A stretch of DNA of 64,000 nucleotides from the NCBI RefSeq assembly GCF_037325665.1, contig NC_090252.1, positions 51,437,894 to 51,501,893 of the forward strand, written 5' to 3'. Each line of letters starts with the position of its first letter. The stretch's first letter is position 1. Origin of the DNA: Littorina saxatilis (taxonomy: Eukaryota; Mollusca; Gastropoda; Littorinimorpha; Littorinidae). The notes beneath the pieces were generated by a model. It was given only the letters and a program-made list of their open reading frames with translations. It made no database searches and was not told where the DNA came from. The position numbers and the translations under genes were made by a program. Positions 10,301-19,260 of the stretch are shown in pieces.

Positions 10301-11609
10301 TGTGTACTCTGGCCATAGGCATACTGCTAGTCGCAGTTTCTTGAGCTAGAGTGACGGTTCTGACTTCCCCCGTGTAACTGTCTGACGGTACCAAACGCCG
10401 GTCGACAATGATGGTCGACGCTCCTGTGTCGCGTATTGCCTTCGCCTCTTGTCCGTTTACCTTAACCTGACACTGAGGATTGAAATCCAAATGCCGGCAA
10501 CTCTGGCAAAGAGGGCTAGGTTTCCCTTCGACTGCTACAGATAAGATAACACTTGTAGCTTCTTGACTTGCTCTGTTATTCTTTGTACAGTTCCTCGCGA
10601 GATGAGATCCACCGCACAAGAAACAACCGCGGGTCGCTCCTCCATGTGGTGGTGGTGTGGGTCTCCTCGGTGGAAAGTGTTGCTTATCTTTGCTTCTGTT
10701 GGCATGGTTACGATCGGAATGGTTACTTTGTACTTGTGGGTGGTCCTCTTTAGGTCCTCGATTGAAACTGGGGCCTCCCTGACTCCTGCGTCCTTCACTC
10801 TCTCTGGCTTCTTCAAACAAACTGGCGCTCTTCACAGCATCAGCTGTGTCGACTGGGTCCCTCTCGCGGACAAATCGCGCTTGATCCGCTGGTAACCCCT
10901 CCAAGAACTTTTCGAGTAGAACAAGTTCTCGCATATCCGTGGTCCTACCTTCCCGTTTCGATAGTTCCACCCACCGTGTGACGAACAGGTCCAACCGAGT
11001 GAGGTATTCCTTGCTTTTCTCGCTCGGTTCCTTCTTTGCTCCTCGGAACTTCCTGCGGTAGGCTTCTGCTGTCAGCTGGAACCTACGCAAAATCGCAGTT
11101 TTGACGCAGTCATACTCTTCTGCTTCCTCGTCCGGAAGTTGAGTGTATGCTTCTCGCGCTTTCCCTTTTAGTAGACAGCCAAGCCTAGCTGCCCACTCAT
11201 CTTCCGACCAGCCGGAAATTTTCGCAGCTCTTTCAAACTGGCGAAAATAGGCTTCGACGTCGTCCTTGTCGTCCAAAAATGGCAATTTCATTTTTGGTTT
11301 GTCCCGACTACTGTTGGTGCTTCCATTCGACGCTGAATGGTGAGCATTTTCGTTGTAGTCCTGCATACCTAGGTCGGCGCTCAACTGCATCTTCCTGAGG
11401 ATGAAGTCTTGTTCTTCTCTCCTCTTCTTCTCTTCTGCGGCTTCTTTCCTCCTGCCTTCGATGTAGTCTATCAAGTCCTTACCTGACAAACCCATCAGAA
11501 GTCCGTCTTGCTTGAAAACAAGCAATGGTGATTCGAAACCCTCGTCATCCTCGACGTTATGGTTGCTTCGACTGCTATCACCTGACGTCTTCTTCTTTGA
11601 CTTCGGCAT
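7317..11609 (-). CDS. Gag-Pol polyprotein of Gmr1-like LTR element 1
   Basis: One continuous frame of about 1,430 residues; the ATG at 11609 (MPKSKKKTS) is the likely start. Parts in order: a charged gag with retrotransposon-gag helices; a CCHC knuckle (CFLCGGSHLARNC) near residue 335; an aspartic protease with DTGAS; an integrase with an HHCC zinc-binding region and core (VDIVGPI, TDQGTQFTG, SPYHPQTNGLCEKFN) and a GPF-type C-terminal module (WKGPFVI); then reverse transcriptase (CIDFRRLNQ, SKGYWQL, FMDDIL) and RNase H (LRTDASDYAIGAVL) to the C-terminus. Integrase precedes reverse transcriptase, the reverse of usual Ty3/gypsy order. Gag and Pol are in one frame, so no frameshift signal is needed. 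Confidence 0.93.
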   Translation of the reverse strand: MPKSKKKTSGDSSRSNHNVEDDEGFESPLLVFKQDGLLMGLSGKDLIDYIEGRRKEAAEEKKRREEQDFILRKMQLSADLGMQDYNENAHHSASNGSTNSSRDKPKMKLPFLDDKDDVEAYFRQFERAAKISGWSEDEWAARLGCLLKGKAREAYTQLPDEEAEEYDCVKTAILRRFQLTAEAYRRKFRGAKKEPSEKSKEYLTRLDLFVTRWVELSKREGRTTDMRELVLLEKFLEGLPADQARFVRERDPVDTADAVKSASLFEEARESEGRRSQGGPSFNRGPKEDHPQVQSNHSDRNHANRSKDKQHFPPRRPTPPPHGGATRGCFLCGGSHLARNCTKNNRASQEATSVILSVAVEGKPSPLCQSCRHLDFNPQCQVKVNGQEAKAIRDTGASTIIVDRRLVPSDSYTGEVRTVTLAQETATSSMPMARVHMETPFFQGDTEVIAMVNPVHSVLIGNTRKNGEGKEEKVPLFPVVETCAPVQTRAQEAAENKAPTQPEPRVKIIDVKPEELKREQQTDPSLAKAREIADKKGNKDTLYTWSKGILYRTYKSDQKSFKQVVVPQRFRNEVLKLGHDSPMAGHLGGKKTRDRIWRDFYWPGICGDVRRYCASCDACQRSTPKGATRKVPLQAMPLASTPFEKVGVDIVGPILPASEKGNRYILTLVDYATRYAEATALKNIRAETVAEALVEMFTRYGVPKEIVTDQGTQFTGEIMQQLTRLLAMKSLRTSPYHPQTNGLCEKFNSTLKNTLKRMCQEQPKLWDRFIPALLFAYREVPQESLQFSPFELLYGREVRGPMQILRQIWTDDDVEEEVRSTAEYIVDLSNRIEQTCSIARENLSKASKRYARVYNKKTRLRTFHQGDKVLLLLPEKHNKLQLTWKGPFVINEKTSDCNYKVNVGKKVKIYHANLLKAYLEREEVKDEVAVVMENTGPDMEPYITDHIPLLPLQATESYKDVKVNPDLDSTKVFQLTELAKRHQKCLTDLPGMTQLQECELKLTTQKPVYVKPYPLPHSQVETVKEEVRKMLKMGVIEPSVSPYNAPVVLTKKKDDSIRFCIDFRRLNQVTEFDSEKLPDIDYLFSKLSKARYFSKVDLSKGYWQLRMREQDKPKTTFNTPLGSFQWVTMPFGLKNAGATFTRMMRKLVAEIDRDDVDNFMDDILIATEDWEQHLQAIEAVFTKLEKAGLTAKPSKCFLGFEQLEYLGHRVGHGSIQPEEDKVTKLANAEPPKTKKELRAFLGLAGYYRKFVPNFAGIGTPLTDATKKGHPDKLVWTQEMQSAFQSLKDVLTSKPVMLLPDNDKPFVLRTDASDYAIGAVLMQDNGKGLQPVAYASRKLNKAERNYATIEKECLAAVWAVKKYEPYLYAVHFTLETDHQPLQYLRKSKTENGRLMRWAIQLQQYSFTVKVIKGVDNVGADYMSRSICVNMD

Positions 11610-12669
11610 AGTTGCGAATTTTATCAATCTACTAAATACGCAATTACCGAACTCCCGCGCAACTCGCGCTCCGGTTAGTAACTCGTCTTATGCGCTAAGA
11701 CGTCCGATAAACTTTCGCGCGCGTATCAACGCTGATCGGTCCGCGCGACGTTACTACCGGTATATTTTGTCTGATCACTCAGACGAGGAATACTCTTCTT
11801 GTTTGACAATGTATGATTACGGCCTCTCCCAACGGTATGACGTAACCATCATTCAGTCACTGTGCTACTCCTGCACTCATGTATACGATGCCTGTAGTAA
11901 CTTTCTTCCGTAGTTACTTTGCATACTTTTACACTAATATCTAGCGACAACTTGTAGGTTCATGCACTAGAATTAATTAGCGACTTTGTGTACTTCTACA
12001 CTAGAATGTTATGCTCTACGTGAACGGTATGTCATGTGTTACTGCATGGACTTATGTTCAAGACTCTTACCTTCGTGTACTGCTACACGAACTTATAATT
12101 ACTAGGCTGAACGTACATCTACGCTACTGTTAGAAGAAAAATGTATTTCAACCTGGAGTGCCTACTAATTATAAATTAACTCTTGAAAAGTCTGACAGAA
12201 CATCCGTAGTTATAGAACATATGCGGCTATCCGCTAGATAGATTACCTTGGAAAACTGCGGGGTTTGAGAACGTGATTACAGTGATACGACACAAGTTAC
12301 AGCAATTACGTATATATGATGATGATGATATGATCGTGAGTTAGGGTGGTCAGTTACAAATCACGACTTCTCGTGACTCTAAATAATTTAGGAACTGGAC
12401 CAAATCAGGCAAACACTAATTGGTCTAATATCCACCCAACAAAGATGTTCTGAGTTACCCCGCCAACCGCCCACTTTGGTCTCTCAGAACTCCTCACTCA
12501 CGCACTCGTCAGTCATCCTATTGGACGTAATAGAATCAAACGTAAAGTGGTGTTGCGATATTTAAAAATGAAAGTTAGGTCAAGGTTAAAGTAACCTGGG
12601 GGTCTTACAACTAATGAAAGTTTATGTGACCTTGACAGTTACGTGGCCTTGATCTAGTGACCTTTATAA
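11610..12669 (-). other. Long leader between primer site and gag of LTR element 1
   Basis: About 1.06 kb with no convincing coding frame. It contains an ATG trinucleotide run near 12317-12330. Long leaders can hold packaging and translation signals; none is recognisable here. Confidence 0.5.
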
Positions 12670-12688
12670 ATCCTCGGACGAGCCCCCA
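12670..12688 (-). promoter_or_regulatory. Primer-binding site, proline tRNA type
   Basis: On the minus strand, directly after the 5' LTR, the sequence is TGGGGGCTCGTCCG followed by AGGAT. The first 14 bases match the complement of the tRNA-Pro 3' end including CCA, the same primer class as murine leukaemia virus. One extra base follows the match. Confidence 0.75.
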
Positions 12689-12690
12689 TT

Positions 12691-13981
12691 TATCGCGTGT
12701 CAGGGTCACATGAGATATTTACATCTCACCATGCACTCTCTTAACACATTATTTTTTTCAACAAAAAAAAATGGACACCACTTTACCTTTAATTTTACAA
12801 TAACTTTAATTACAAATAATACGAACAGACAGACATTACTCTGGACTAGATATACACACACAAAATAGTGATACTTAGCTTTAAAGTTCCGTTTGGACAA
12901 CACAGTCTATTTAAGGTTAGGATCGTTCAGCAATGTCCTGGAATCACTTCCGTCGTGTAGTCGGTCCTCAGGTTACCCAGTGATAGTTAACACGGAACTA
13001 GGAACGTGAAATCATTCTAGGTAGAACACCGGAGAACTACAATGATGGAATGATTCAGTGTGCTGTTTACTTGCTGCAAGTCCTCGATTCACTTCGGTCG
13101 TGTAGTCGGTTTTCAGGTTACTCAGTGATAGTTTATAACACGAAACTAGGGACATGAAGTCGTTCCAGGTAGAACTAGAACACTGGAGAAATACAGGTAT
13201 GGAATGATTCCATAGCAGACTCAGAGCGTGGACGATTCACAATGAAGTCCATGGCGTTACCACGAAAAACTTTTCCGTAACTTCCCTGGAACTGTTTCCG
13301 AAGCTTTCCTGAACTTTCCTGAAACTGCTACGACGCTGCTATGAAACTTCTCCGAAACTGATACGAAACTTCTCCGAAACTGCTACGAAGCTTCCTCGAA
13401 ACTTCCCCGAAACGTCTGAAAAAAACCATATACAGATTTGCTAATCCTCTGTTCAACAGAGTAATTCTACGGTCAGGTTACGTATGTCCAGTGCCGTCTG
13501 TTCGTTCACAATGTTCGTCCAATATTAATCAATTAAACATTTTTAATTTATGATTTGACAAGCAGCTTATTTCCGAACATTTCTTTATGAATAATAGACA
13601 GTCAAAATTCTTTCACGCACGTTCGCATGCATGCCAACCGTCTTCCATTCGTTCTCTCAGACCCATTAGCGTTTCCCTGTCGATCAGGCTGCGAATTATA
13701 TCTTGATACTCACACAACTACGTATGAAGGTCCGAACAAGATGGCATGTGCATACTGGTTCGTAAAAATACAGTCACGATACATAAAACACAGCAGACAG
13801 ACGACACAACCTCGCTGCTTTCCAAGGTAAAAACGATCTTGTTGTTGTGACGCAGCTTCTGTCTGCTTTACGTCAAAACAATGGCGTCGAAAGCATGTCG
13901 TCATAATAAAGACGTCACAGTAAGTTAGTCTAGGTACAGGTGCTTGCATTCGCTCTGTATCGGAATTCCTAATCTGTGACA
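12691..13981 (-). repeat. 5' LTR of the nested LTR element
   Basis: Identical by eye to the other LTR. Its right edge abuts the duplicated 'tttat' and the end of the Polinton gene at 13988. Small open frames inside it recur in both copies and are not separate genes. Confidence 0.92.
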
Positions 13982-13987
13982 TTTATC

Positions 13988-14848
13988 TTAATTCTCACTG
14001 GCCAGTGTTTCTGCTAAGCTTTGAAGCTGTTCATTGCTTAACACCTTATCTGTATAGTAGAAAGCAATCAAATCAAGATAAGTAAGATTAATACTTCTTA
14101 TTTCTGTTAAATTATTTATATCTGCGTTAACAACAACATTTTGGTTTGACGTCTGTTTTTTTATTGTGTTAGAATCCTTTTGAACAGCAATAAATACTCT
14201 GACTTCTTCAACATTTAATGGTCTCCAGTTGAGATTTATTCCTCTCATTAGAACAGTGTTTGTGGTTTCTTCCCTTTTCCTGACAACTATATCAAATATC
14301 ATAGTTGCATTCTGCCCTATTGGAAGCTTGGGTATAAAATCGACAATGGTGTCAGCGTCCTTTTCAACACTTTGTTTTCTGTGAATGAGATAGTTGTTCT
14401 TATGGAAAGGTTTAACTGCAACTTCTCCCCTGCTGTTAAACGCAGGAACAAGGCTAACAATTAGTGGTTTAGCATTGATTGACTTACGGAATGTGTCGTC
14501 TTTTCCAACAAGAGTGTATGGACTCACAAATTCAAACTTCATTTCCCAGTCAATCTTTTTGATAACAGGACTAAGTACCCATTTTTTATTCTGATGTTTC
14601 CACATGTAGTATATGTCATCGACAATTGGATCAGGTACATTAACATCACGGATTTGACCTAGTTTGAGGAATCTTGGTTTCTTTTCATCGTCGATTTCCT
14701 TTCTCTTGTAATAACCGGTGTCTGTAAACTCGAATGCATACACTGCACCAACTTCAGCATTGCTCTCAAAGTCGATAGCGTCTGCTAAATCTTTCAACTC
14801 TATAGTTGAACATGCAACAGGATAAGCTATTGTAGGTCCACTCGACAT
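13988..14848 (-). CDS. Polinton protein of unknown function, 286 aa
   Basis: Not recognised. The protein is rich in predicted beta strands and aromatic residues, has no signal peptide or membrane helix, and starts MSSGPTIAYPVACS. It lies directly upstream of the minor-capsid-like gene's 3' end and in the same direction (16 bp gap), so a virion or assembly role is plausible, but this is inference from position only. The start at 14848 follows 'attaagtattaaa', the AT-rich leader style of this element. Its stop lies next to the target duplication of the nested LTR element, which spared the frame. Confidence 0.7.
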   Translation of the reverse strand: MSSGPTIAYPVACSTIELKDLADAIDFESNAEVGAVYAFEFTDTGYYKRKEIDDEKKPRFLKLGQIRDVNVPDPIVDDIYYMWKHQNKKWVLSPVIKKIDWEMKFEFVSPYTLVGKDDTFRKSINAKPLIVSLVPAFNSRGEVAVKPFHKNNYLIHRKQSVEKDADTIVDFIPKLPIGQNATMIFDIVVRKREETTNTVLMRGINLNWRPLNVEEVRVFIAVQKDSNTIKKQTSNQNVVVNADINNLTEIRSINLTYLDLIAFYYTDKVLSNEQLQSLAETLASEN

Positions 14849-14864
14849 TTTAATACTTAATATT

Positions 14865-15509
14865 TTATGGAACTATTTCCAATGTAATGTTAAACAAACA
14901 ATCAACTGGTTGTCCACTTTGATTTTTCAGATCAATGTGTAGGAATTCATGACACCCTTCCTCCAAGTCCTTGAACTGAAGTGTCTTAAATGTTGGCACG
15001 TGCATTTTACAAAAAGAGGCATCACTCGGTGGAAGAATCCTAAGCAGATCAGAACGCTGATCATTAAACAGATTATAGGATGTGTTAAGCTCTCTCATGT
15101 GAACAAACAGTACACTGTTAACATCCATGTCAATGGGACGTGTTCCCTTGTATATTTTTGTAATTCCAAGCATATCAAGGAGTTTGGTTGGAAACTCAAC
15201 GTTTACTTCTCTAGTTTTGGGCATAGTAAGAGTAGCAATGAGACTTGCATGATTTAAACTCGCTGTAATACCTACTGGAGCAAACAATTCTTTCTCTAAA
15301 GTGCAGAAGTCATAGTAACCATCTTCTACAGAATGTTTTTTACCATTAATTCTAACCCAGTTGTTAGCCTTTTTTTTACTGATATTATACCAAGTAACCT
15401 TGTACATAATTTCATGCAGTGCAACTTTCATTCCTCCATTTTGATTGTTGATAGGGGTTGCAAGTTTAACTGGCACACTAGTCTTCACATTTGTTAGTGT
15501 GATAAACAT
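14865..15509 (-). CDS. Probable minor capsid (penton-like) protein of the Polinton
   Basis: 214 residues with a beta-rich pattern. The C-terminal stretch (HIDLKNQSGQPVDCLFNIT) is of the type seen in penton-like minor capsid proteins of metazoan Polintons, which close the capsid vertices with a single jelly roll. The N-terminus begins with a strand (MFITLTNVKTSVPVKL). It is divergently arranged with the gene starting at 15529, with only 19 bp between the two start codons, so both must share a very short promoter. The assignment rests on remembered family resemblance and should be treated as probable. Confidence 0.7.
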   Translation of the reverse strand: MFITLTNVKTSVPVKLATPINNQNGGMKVALHEIMYKVTWYNISKKKANNWVRINGKKHSVEDGYYDFCTLEKELFAPVGITASLNHASLIATLTMPKTREVNVEFPTKLLDMLGITKIYKGTRPIDMDVNSVLFVHMRELNTSYNLFNDQRSDLLRILPPSDASFCKMHVPTFKTLQFKDLEEGCHEFLHIDLKNQSGQPVDCLFNITLEIVP

Positions 15510-15528
15510 TTTTTATTCAACAACAAAA
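15510..15528. promoter_or_regulatory. 19-bp divergent intergenic region
   Basis: AT-rich 'ttttattcaacaacaaaa' lies between the start codons of the minor-capsid-like gene (minus) and the 406-aa gene (plus). With so little space, promoter elements must overlap coding sequence or consist of this AT-rich block. Confidence 0.5.
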
Positions 15529-16749
15529 ATGAGTCAGTATAAATTCAACAAAGACGTTAAATACAAAACTGGACCATATTACAATCCAAAGACTATTTCT
15601 TTCCATGAGTTGGACTTTGCTGTAACAGAAACAGAATCCATTCGCGTTAAAGTGCCTGACCCATTCCATTCTTACCTAAATCCCCCAATCAAAAATGATA
15701 GTGTTCCAAAGATGTGGAACTCTCACCCAATTCAGTTCTATCAGAATCAGTTAAACTTTGCAATATTCTGTGCAACCACAGGATGTGGAGTGTCCTATGC
15801 AGACCACATGAATAATTCAAACTTACTGACAAAGTGTGTGTACACATTTCACGTTTACTATCAGTGCAGGAGAATCTTGTCTGAACTTCAGGCACCAATG
15901 CCGCATGAAAAGAGCTGGAACCCATTCAACAATAGGATAAACATGAAAGTGTATGAGCGTCTCTGCAATGAATTCAATATAGATTTTAAGACCGACTTTA
16001 GGCAAAAGCAAGACAAAAACCATGGCATGGGAACACTATATTTATGGGGTGTCCACAGGAGGTATAATTTTGATTACTGGCCAGGTCATACATCTTTTTC
16101 TTCAAATGTGCAGGTACAGTTAGGATCAATAGAACAACAGCACCACAATGCATGGACTACTTTTATATTAGACACCGGCAAAGGTTTCACTGGATCAGGT
16201 GTTGAAAGGATCAATGAATCTATCCGAACATATGCGTGGTGCTTGCTAGGCTCGCAGGCACAGACACGATCAAACATAATGAGAACAAGCACAGGGTTTG
16301 GTGCACAGAAACAGTTGTTATCAAATTTAGAAGATGTCATAAACTCTGCAGTTGATCTGCCTTCCAGCATCAAAAGGTATCAAGACTCTCTCCGTTATGC
16401 AAGATCAAAAGTTGACTTTGCTGTTGGTAACGGCCTTTACATGTTACCTTCTGATCTCCAGCTGCAGATTGGAACAATAACAAATTATAACAATGAAATC
16501 ATTATTGCTAGTGACACCCAGCCGCTTGGAAAGGGTGAAGAACTGAATTCAGAAATCAGAACGATGTTACAGCCATATCACAATGAACAGAAACAAAGCG
16601 TGACAAGTGAAGATCACGCTGCAGGTGAAGATCATTCTGTCACTAGGGATGATCAAGCTGTTAGTATTAGTGATGATCATGAATCGCAGAAGACTGCTCT
16701 AGTAATTGGTGGAGTGGGTGTAGGCTTACTTTTGCTTTATTCTCGTTAG
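15529..16749 (+). CDS. Conserved Polinton protein with C-terminal membrane anchor, 406 aa
   Basis: The start at 15529 (MSQYKFNKDVKYK) is preferred to an upstream in-frame ATG because it follows the AT-rich leader 'caacaacaaaa' used by this element and avoids overlapping the opposite gene. The region WNSHPIQFYQNQLNFAIFCA followed by Cys-Gly-rich residues is a conserved block in metazoan Polinton proteins encoded next to capsid genes. The C-terminus has an acidic, repeated ED-H segment (near residues 360-385), then a hydrophobic segment (TALVIGGVGVGLLLLYS), so it is probably anchored in a membrane. The function is not established. Its end overlaps the convergent gene on the minus strand by 24 bp. 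Confidence 0.75.
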   Translation: MSQYKFNKDVKYKTGPYYNPKTISFHELDFAVTETESIRVKVPDPFHSYLNPPIKNDSVPKMWNSHPIQFYQNQLNFAIFCATTGCGVSYADHMNNSNLLTKCVYTFHVYYQCRRILSELQAPMPHEKSWNPFNNRINMKVYERLCNEFNIDFKTDFRQKQDKNHGMGTLYLWGVHRRYNFDYWPGHTSFSSNVQVQLGSIEQQHHNAWTTFILDTGKGFTGSGVERINESIRTYAWCLLGSQAQTRSNIMRTSTGFGAQKQLLSNLEDVINSAVDLPSSIKRYQDSLRYARSKVDFAVGNGLYMLPSDLQLQIGTITNYNNEIIIASDTQPLGKGEELNSEIRTMLQPYHNEQKQSVTSEDHAAGEDHSVTRDDQAVSISDDHESQKTALVIGGVGVGLLLLYSR

Positions 16750-17928
16750 CAGAACACCTGCAATTAAAACTATTAGAGTCCAGAGATGTTCAGCCATGAA
16801 ACCAACAACTTTACCTGCAAAAGATAACAGCCAGCTAACAATTGAACCAATGATTCCTGGAAGTGCATCCAAAGCTTTTGCTGCTAGTTTCTTTAATAGT
16901 TCTGCAATGTGTTTGAGTTGTTTCTTTACCCATCCCGGATCAGATGGAGGTGAAGGTGGAGGTGGAGGTGGAGGTGTGACAGTGCCACCTGTGAATGTTA
17001 ACACTAATGTGCTTATTGCAAATCCTAACGCAGTTAGTATACTAGCTATTGTGATTCCCTGCTCTCTGAAAAGCGTTCTAATTCTTTCAGCAAGAGTTGT
17101 GTCTTCGTAAAGGATTCTTTGAATTGTATTTTTTATTCTGCTGACCTGTGTTCTCAGTTGTTCTCTATTGTTACTTAGAACTTCTAACCTTATGGCTTTC
17201 TCCTCCTGCAAATCTTTTAAACGCTTAGAAATTCTGTTTTTTACTTCTTGTTCTAGGTTCAAATCATCAGCATCAGCAAGTTTTTGTTTCTCTTTGTTTA
17301 TATCTTCATCCAGCTGACCTAGTTTTGACAGATTATTTGCTATTTCACCTCTGATGGTTTGTAGTGATTGATTAAGGGCTTCTATTTCTCTCATAGGTAA
17401 TAGTTCATGTGGAGTCTTCAGTGAAGTTTCCTCAGAAAAAGAAGTCTCTATCTCTTGTATAAGTTGATCAGCCTCATCTGCAAGTTTATTAAGATCTTGC
17501 AATGGAACAGATTCTATTTGAGTAGCAGTTGGTAGTCCTAGTTCTGCTTGTTGAAGTAAGGAAACAACATGGGAAGATGATGACCGTGTGCTAGGCACAA
17601 TATCTAATTGCCTAAGTCGATTAGCAGTAAGTTTTTGTTTTAGTGAAACTTTTGATAGAAACTTAGCAGGATTAGATTTATATGTAAGTTGGACTTTTTC
17701 TCCTTTATCGCTAGTTGTATATAAATGATTTGCTTCCATTTTGAACTGGTTTGGATCTAAAACATCAGGTTCTTCTCCTAAACTTTTGTAGAAATCTCTA
17801 ACTTTACCTTCCAGAAGTTCATGTCGTGCCACCTCATAATGCAGTGAATGATGGTAGGGAACCAAAGGGATTGCTTCGCTCATGTCGTCCGCTGGCTCAA
17901 ATAAATCTTCAAATCCACCTTCTGCCAT
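16726..17928 (-). CDS. Polinton coiled-coil protein with membrane-active C-terminus, 400 aa
   Basis: The start at 17928 (MAEGGFEDLFEPADD) is chosen over an upstream ATG that would overlap the major capsid gene. Residues of about 150-290 are charged and strongly coiled-coil. A hydrophobic segment follows (ITIASILTALGFAISTLVLTF), then a run of seven prolines, then VKKQLKHIAELLKKLAAKAL and PGIIGSIVSWLLSFAGKVVG, and a last membrane helix ending in TRIKQK. The PGIIGSIVSWLL block is a hallmark of one conserved metazoan Polinton/adintovirus protein thought to be membrane-active, perhaps in entry. It is convergent with the 406-aa gene and divergent from the major capsid gene. Confidence 0.8.
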   Translation of the reverse strand: MAEGGFEDLFEPADDMSEAIPLVPYHHSLHYEVARHELLEGKVRDFYKSLGEEPDVLDPNQFKMEANHLYTTSDKGEKVQLTYKSNPAKFLSKVSLKQKLTANRLRQLDIVPSTRSSSSHVVSLLQQAELGLPTATQIESVPLQDLNKLADEADQLIQEIETSFSEETSLKTPHELLPMREIEALNQSLQTIRGEIANNLSKLGQLDEDINKEKQKLADADDLNLEQEVKNRISKRLKDLQEEKAIRLEVLSNNREQLRTQVSRIKNTIQRILYEDTTLAERIRTLFREQGITIASILTALGFAISTLVLTFTGGTVTPPPPPPPSPPSDPGWVKKQLKHIAELLKKLAAKALDALPGIIGSIVSWLLSFAGKVVGFMAEHLWTLIVLIAGVLLTRIKQK

Positions 17929-17963
17929 TTGTAACTTATTTTTTATTTTGAAAATAAAAAAAG
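17929..17963. promoter_or_regulatory. Near-palindromic divergent promoter region
   Basis: Thirty-five bases separate the start codons of the coiled-coil gene (minus) and the major capsid gene (plus). The core 'ttattttgaaaataa' is a near-perfect palindrome, and the symmetry extends toward both starts (gccat ... atggc). A symmetric AT-rich block would suit bidirectional transcription of two virion genes. Confidence 0.55.
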
Positions 17964-19250
17964 ATGGCACAATCGTTCGGTTCTGTTCTTGATCCTTACA
18001 GAAGGCTGAAAGAGCCTCTCGGGGTAAAAGGAATAAGGCAAACAGTTATAGTTACAAATAATCCTTCTACTATTGATCAGAATGAAATACTTACTGTTAG
18101 GTTTCCTAATCTAGGTAAGAACGATGTTATTGTACCAGGCACTGTAAGACTATCATTCAAATTAGAATTAGAATCTGGCTCAGATGAAAATAGGACTTTG
18201 GCTTATAATGTAGGAAGAGCAATTGTGAGGAAGATTACTGTCAAACTGGAAGGGCGGGAAGTGATGTCATTGAATAATGCAGATGTATTTTTAGTTTATG
18301 CAGATAATTGGTTGACTGACAATGAAAAGAAAAACAGAGTGTTTCAAGGGATTCAGTCAGACAATGGGATAAAAGTTAGAATAGGAGCAGGAGATAAAGC
18401 TGACAATAACAAAAAAGATAACGCTGTCAATGTTGCTTTTGGAAACAAATTTTGTATTCCACTTGACTTTGAACTCATAAATTCACATCCTCCCTTCTAT
18501 CAAGGAGCATTGCGTGACAGGCTGTCATACGACCTGACTTTCAATAGTTATGATCGTGTTATGCTTTCACAAGACCCGGAAGCAAAGTATAAGGTGTCTG
18601 GAATTTCTTTAGAGTTTGATGTTGTAAACCATCCTGAACTGGCTAGACTTATAGAAAATCAGTACAGTTCTAAGCTGCCTATCTATTATGAAAGAGTGTT
18701 GAATCACAGTACACTTTCAAAAAGCCAGGCTGATCCAATCTGGAACATTAACTTGAATACACCAGCTAGGTCAATGAAGGGAATACTTATGTTGTTTGAG
18801 GAACCAAAAGATTCATATGAAAGGCAAATAGAAAAGTTTTACAATCCACTAATCAATAGAGTATATTGCACAATTGAAGGGCAGCCAAACCAAATATTTG
18901 CATCTGGCATGCTGCCATACCAACACTATGATGAAGCAAGAAAGTACTTTACTGGAGGAAGATTGAAAGACCCAACATCTGATCTTGTGGCTAAAGATCT
19001 ACATTTACACGGTGTTGGCGTAGAAGATTTCTTGACAAATAAATATGCGTTATGGCTGGATCTCAGAACAACTGACGACAACAAACTGCATGGAAGTGGA
19101 AGGCGAATTGAAAACGGATCAGAAGGAATCACAATACAAATTGAAAAGGAAGTAGGGAGTAGTAGTAAATCAGTTAAGATCTACGTGTTTGTTGTGTCAG
19201 ATGCGCAGTTAAACATCTCTGAAAGCAGATTACAGGATATTGTTTATTGA
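17964..19250 (+). CDS. Polinton major capsid protein (double jelly roll)
   Basis: 428 residues, starting MAQSFGSVLDPYRRLKEP after 'aaaataaaaaaag'. The overall pattern is that of the widespread metazoan Polinton capsid protein (database entries of this family are often named after C. elegans F54H12.2). Features include an early beta strand (TVIVTNNPSTIDQNEILTVR), RKITVKLEGREVMSLNNADV near residue 90, FCIPLDFELI near residue 165, and a C-terminal VKIYVFVVSDAQLNI strand. It forms the hexameric building block of an icosahedral shell. The length is normal for the family. The ATPase gene follows within 10 bp. Confidence 0.88.
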   Translation: MAQSFGSVLDPYRRLKEPLGVKGIRQTVIVTNNPSTIDQNEILTVRFPNLGKNDVIVPGTVRLSFKLELESGSDENRTLAYNVGRAIVRKITVKLEGREVMSLNNADVFLVYADNWLTDNEKKNRVFQGIQSDNGIKVRIGAGDKADNNKKDNAVNVAFGNKFCIPLDFELINSHPPFYQGALRDRLSYDLTFNSYDRVMLSQDPEAKYKVSGISLEFDVVNHPELARLIENQYSSKLPIYYERVLNHSTLSKSQADPIWNINLNTPARSMKGILMLFEEPKDSYERQIEKFYNPLINRVYCTIEGQPNQIFASGMLPYQHYDEARKYFTGGRLKDPTSDLVAKDLHLHGVGVEDFLTNKYALWLDLRTTDDNKLHGSGRRIENGSEGITIQIEKEVGSSSKSVKIYVFVVSDAQLNISESRLQDIVY

Positions 19251-19260
19251 ACGTGTTAAA

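Larger units (their letters stand above)
5994..13981 (-). mobile_element. Gmr1-like Ty3/gypsy LTR retrotransposon nested in the Polinton
   Basis: Two LTRs of 1,291 bp (5994-7284 and 12691-13981) flank one long gag-pol frame on the minus strand. The 5-bp duplication 'tttat' lies at 5989-5993 and 13982-13986. A primer-binding site complementary to a proline tRNA 3' end and a G-rich polypurine tract lie next to the LTRs in the expected places. Pol order is protease, integrase, reverse transcriptase, RNase H, which is typical of the Gmr1-like branch. The element looks whole. The LTRs show no difference by eye, so insertion is recent. No envelope gene is seen. Confidence 0.93.

Noticed and set aside
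11512-11913. Plus-strand open frame over the leader of LTR element 1
   Set aside because: Antisense to the gag start and without recognisable protein features.
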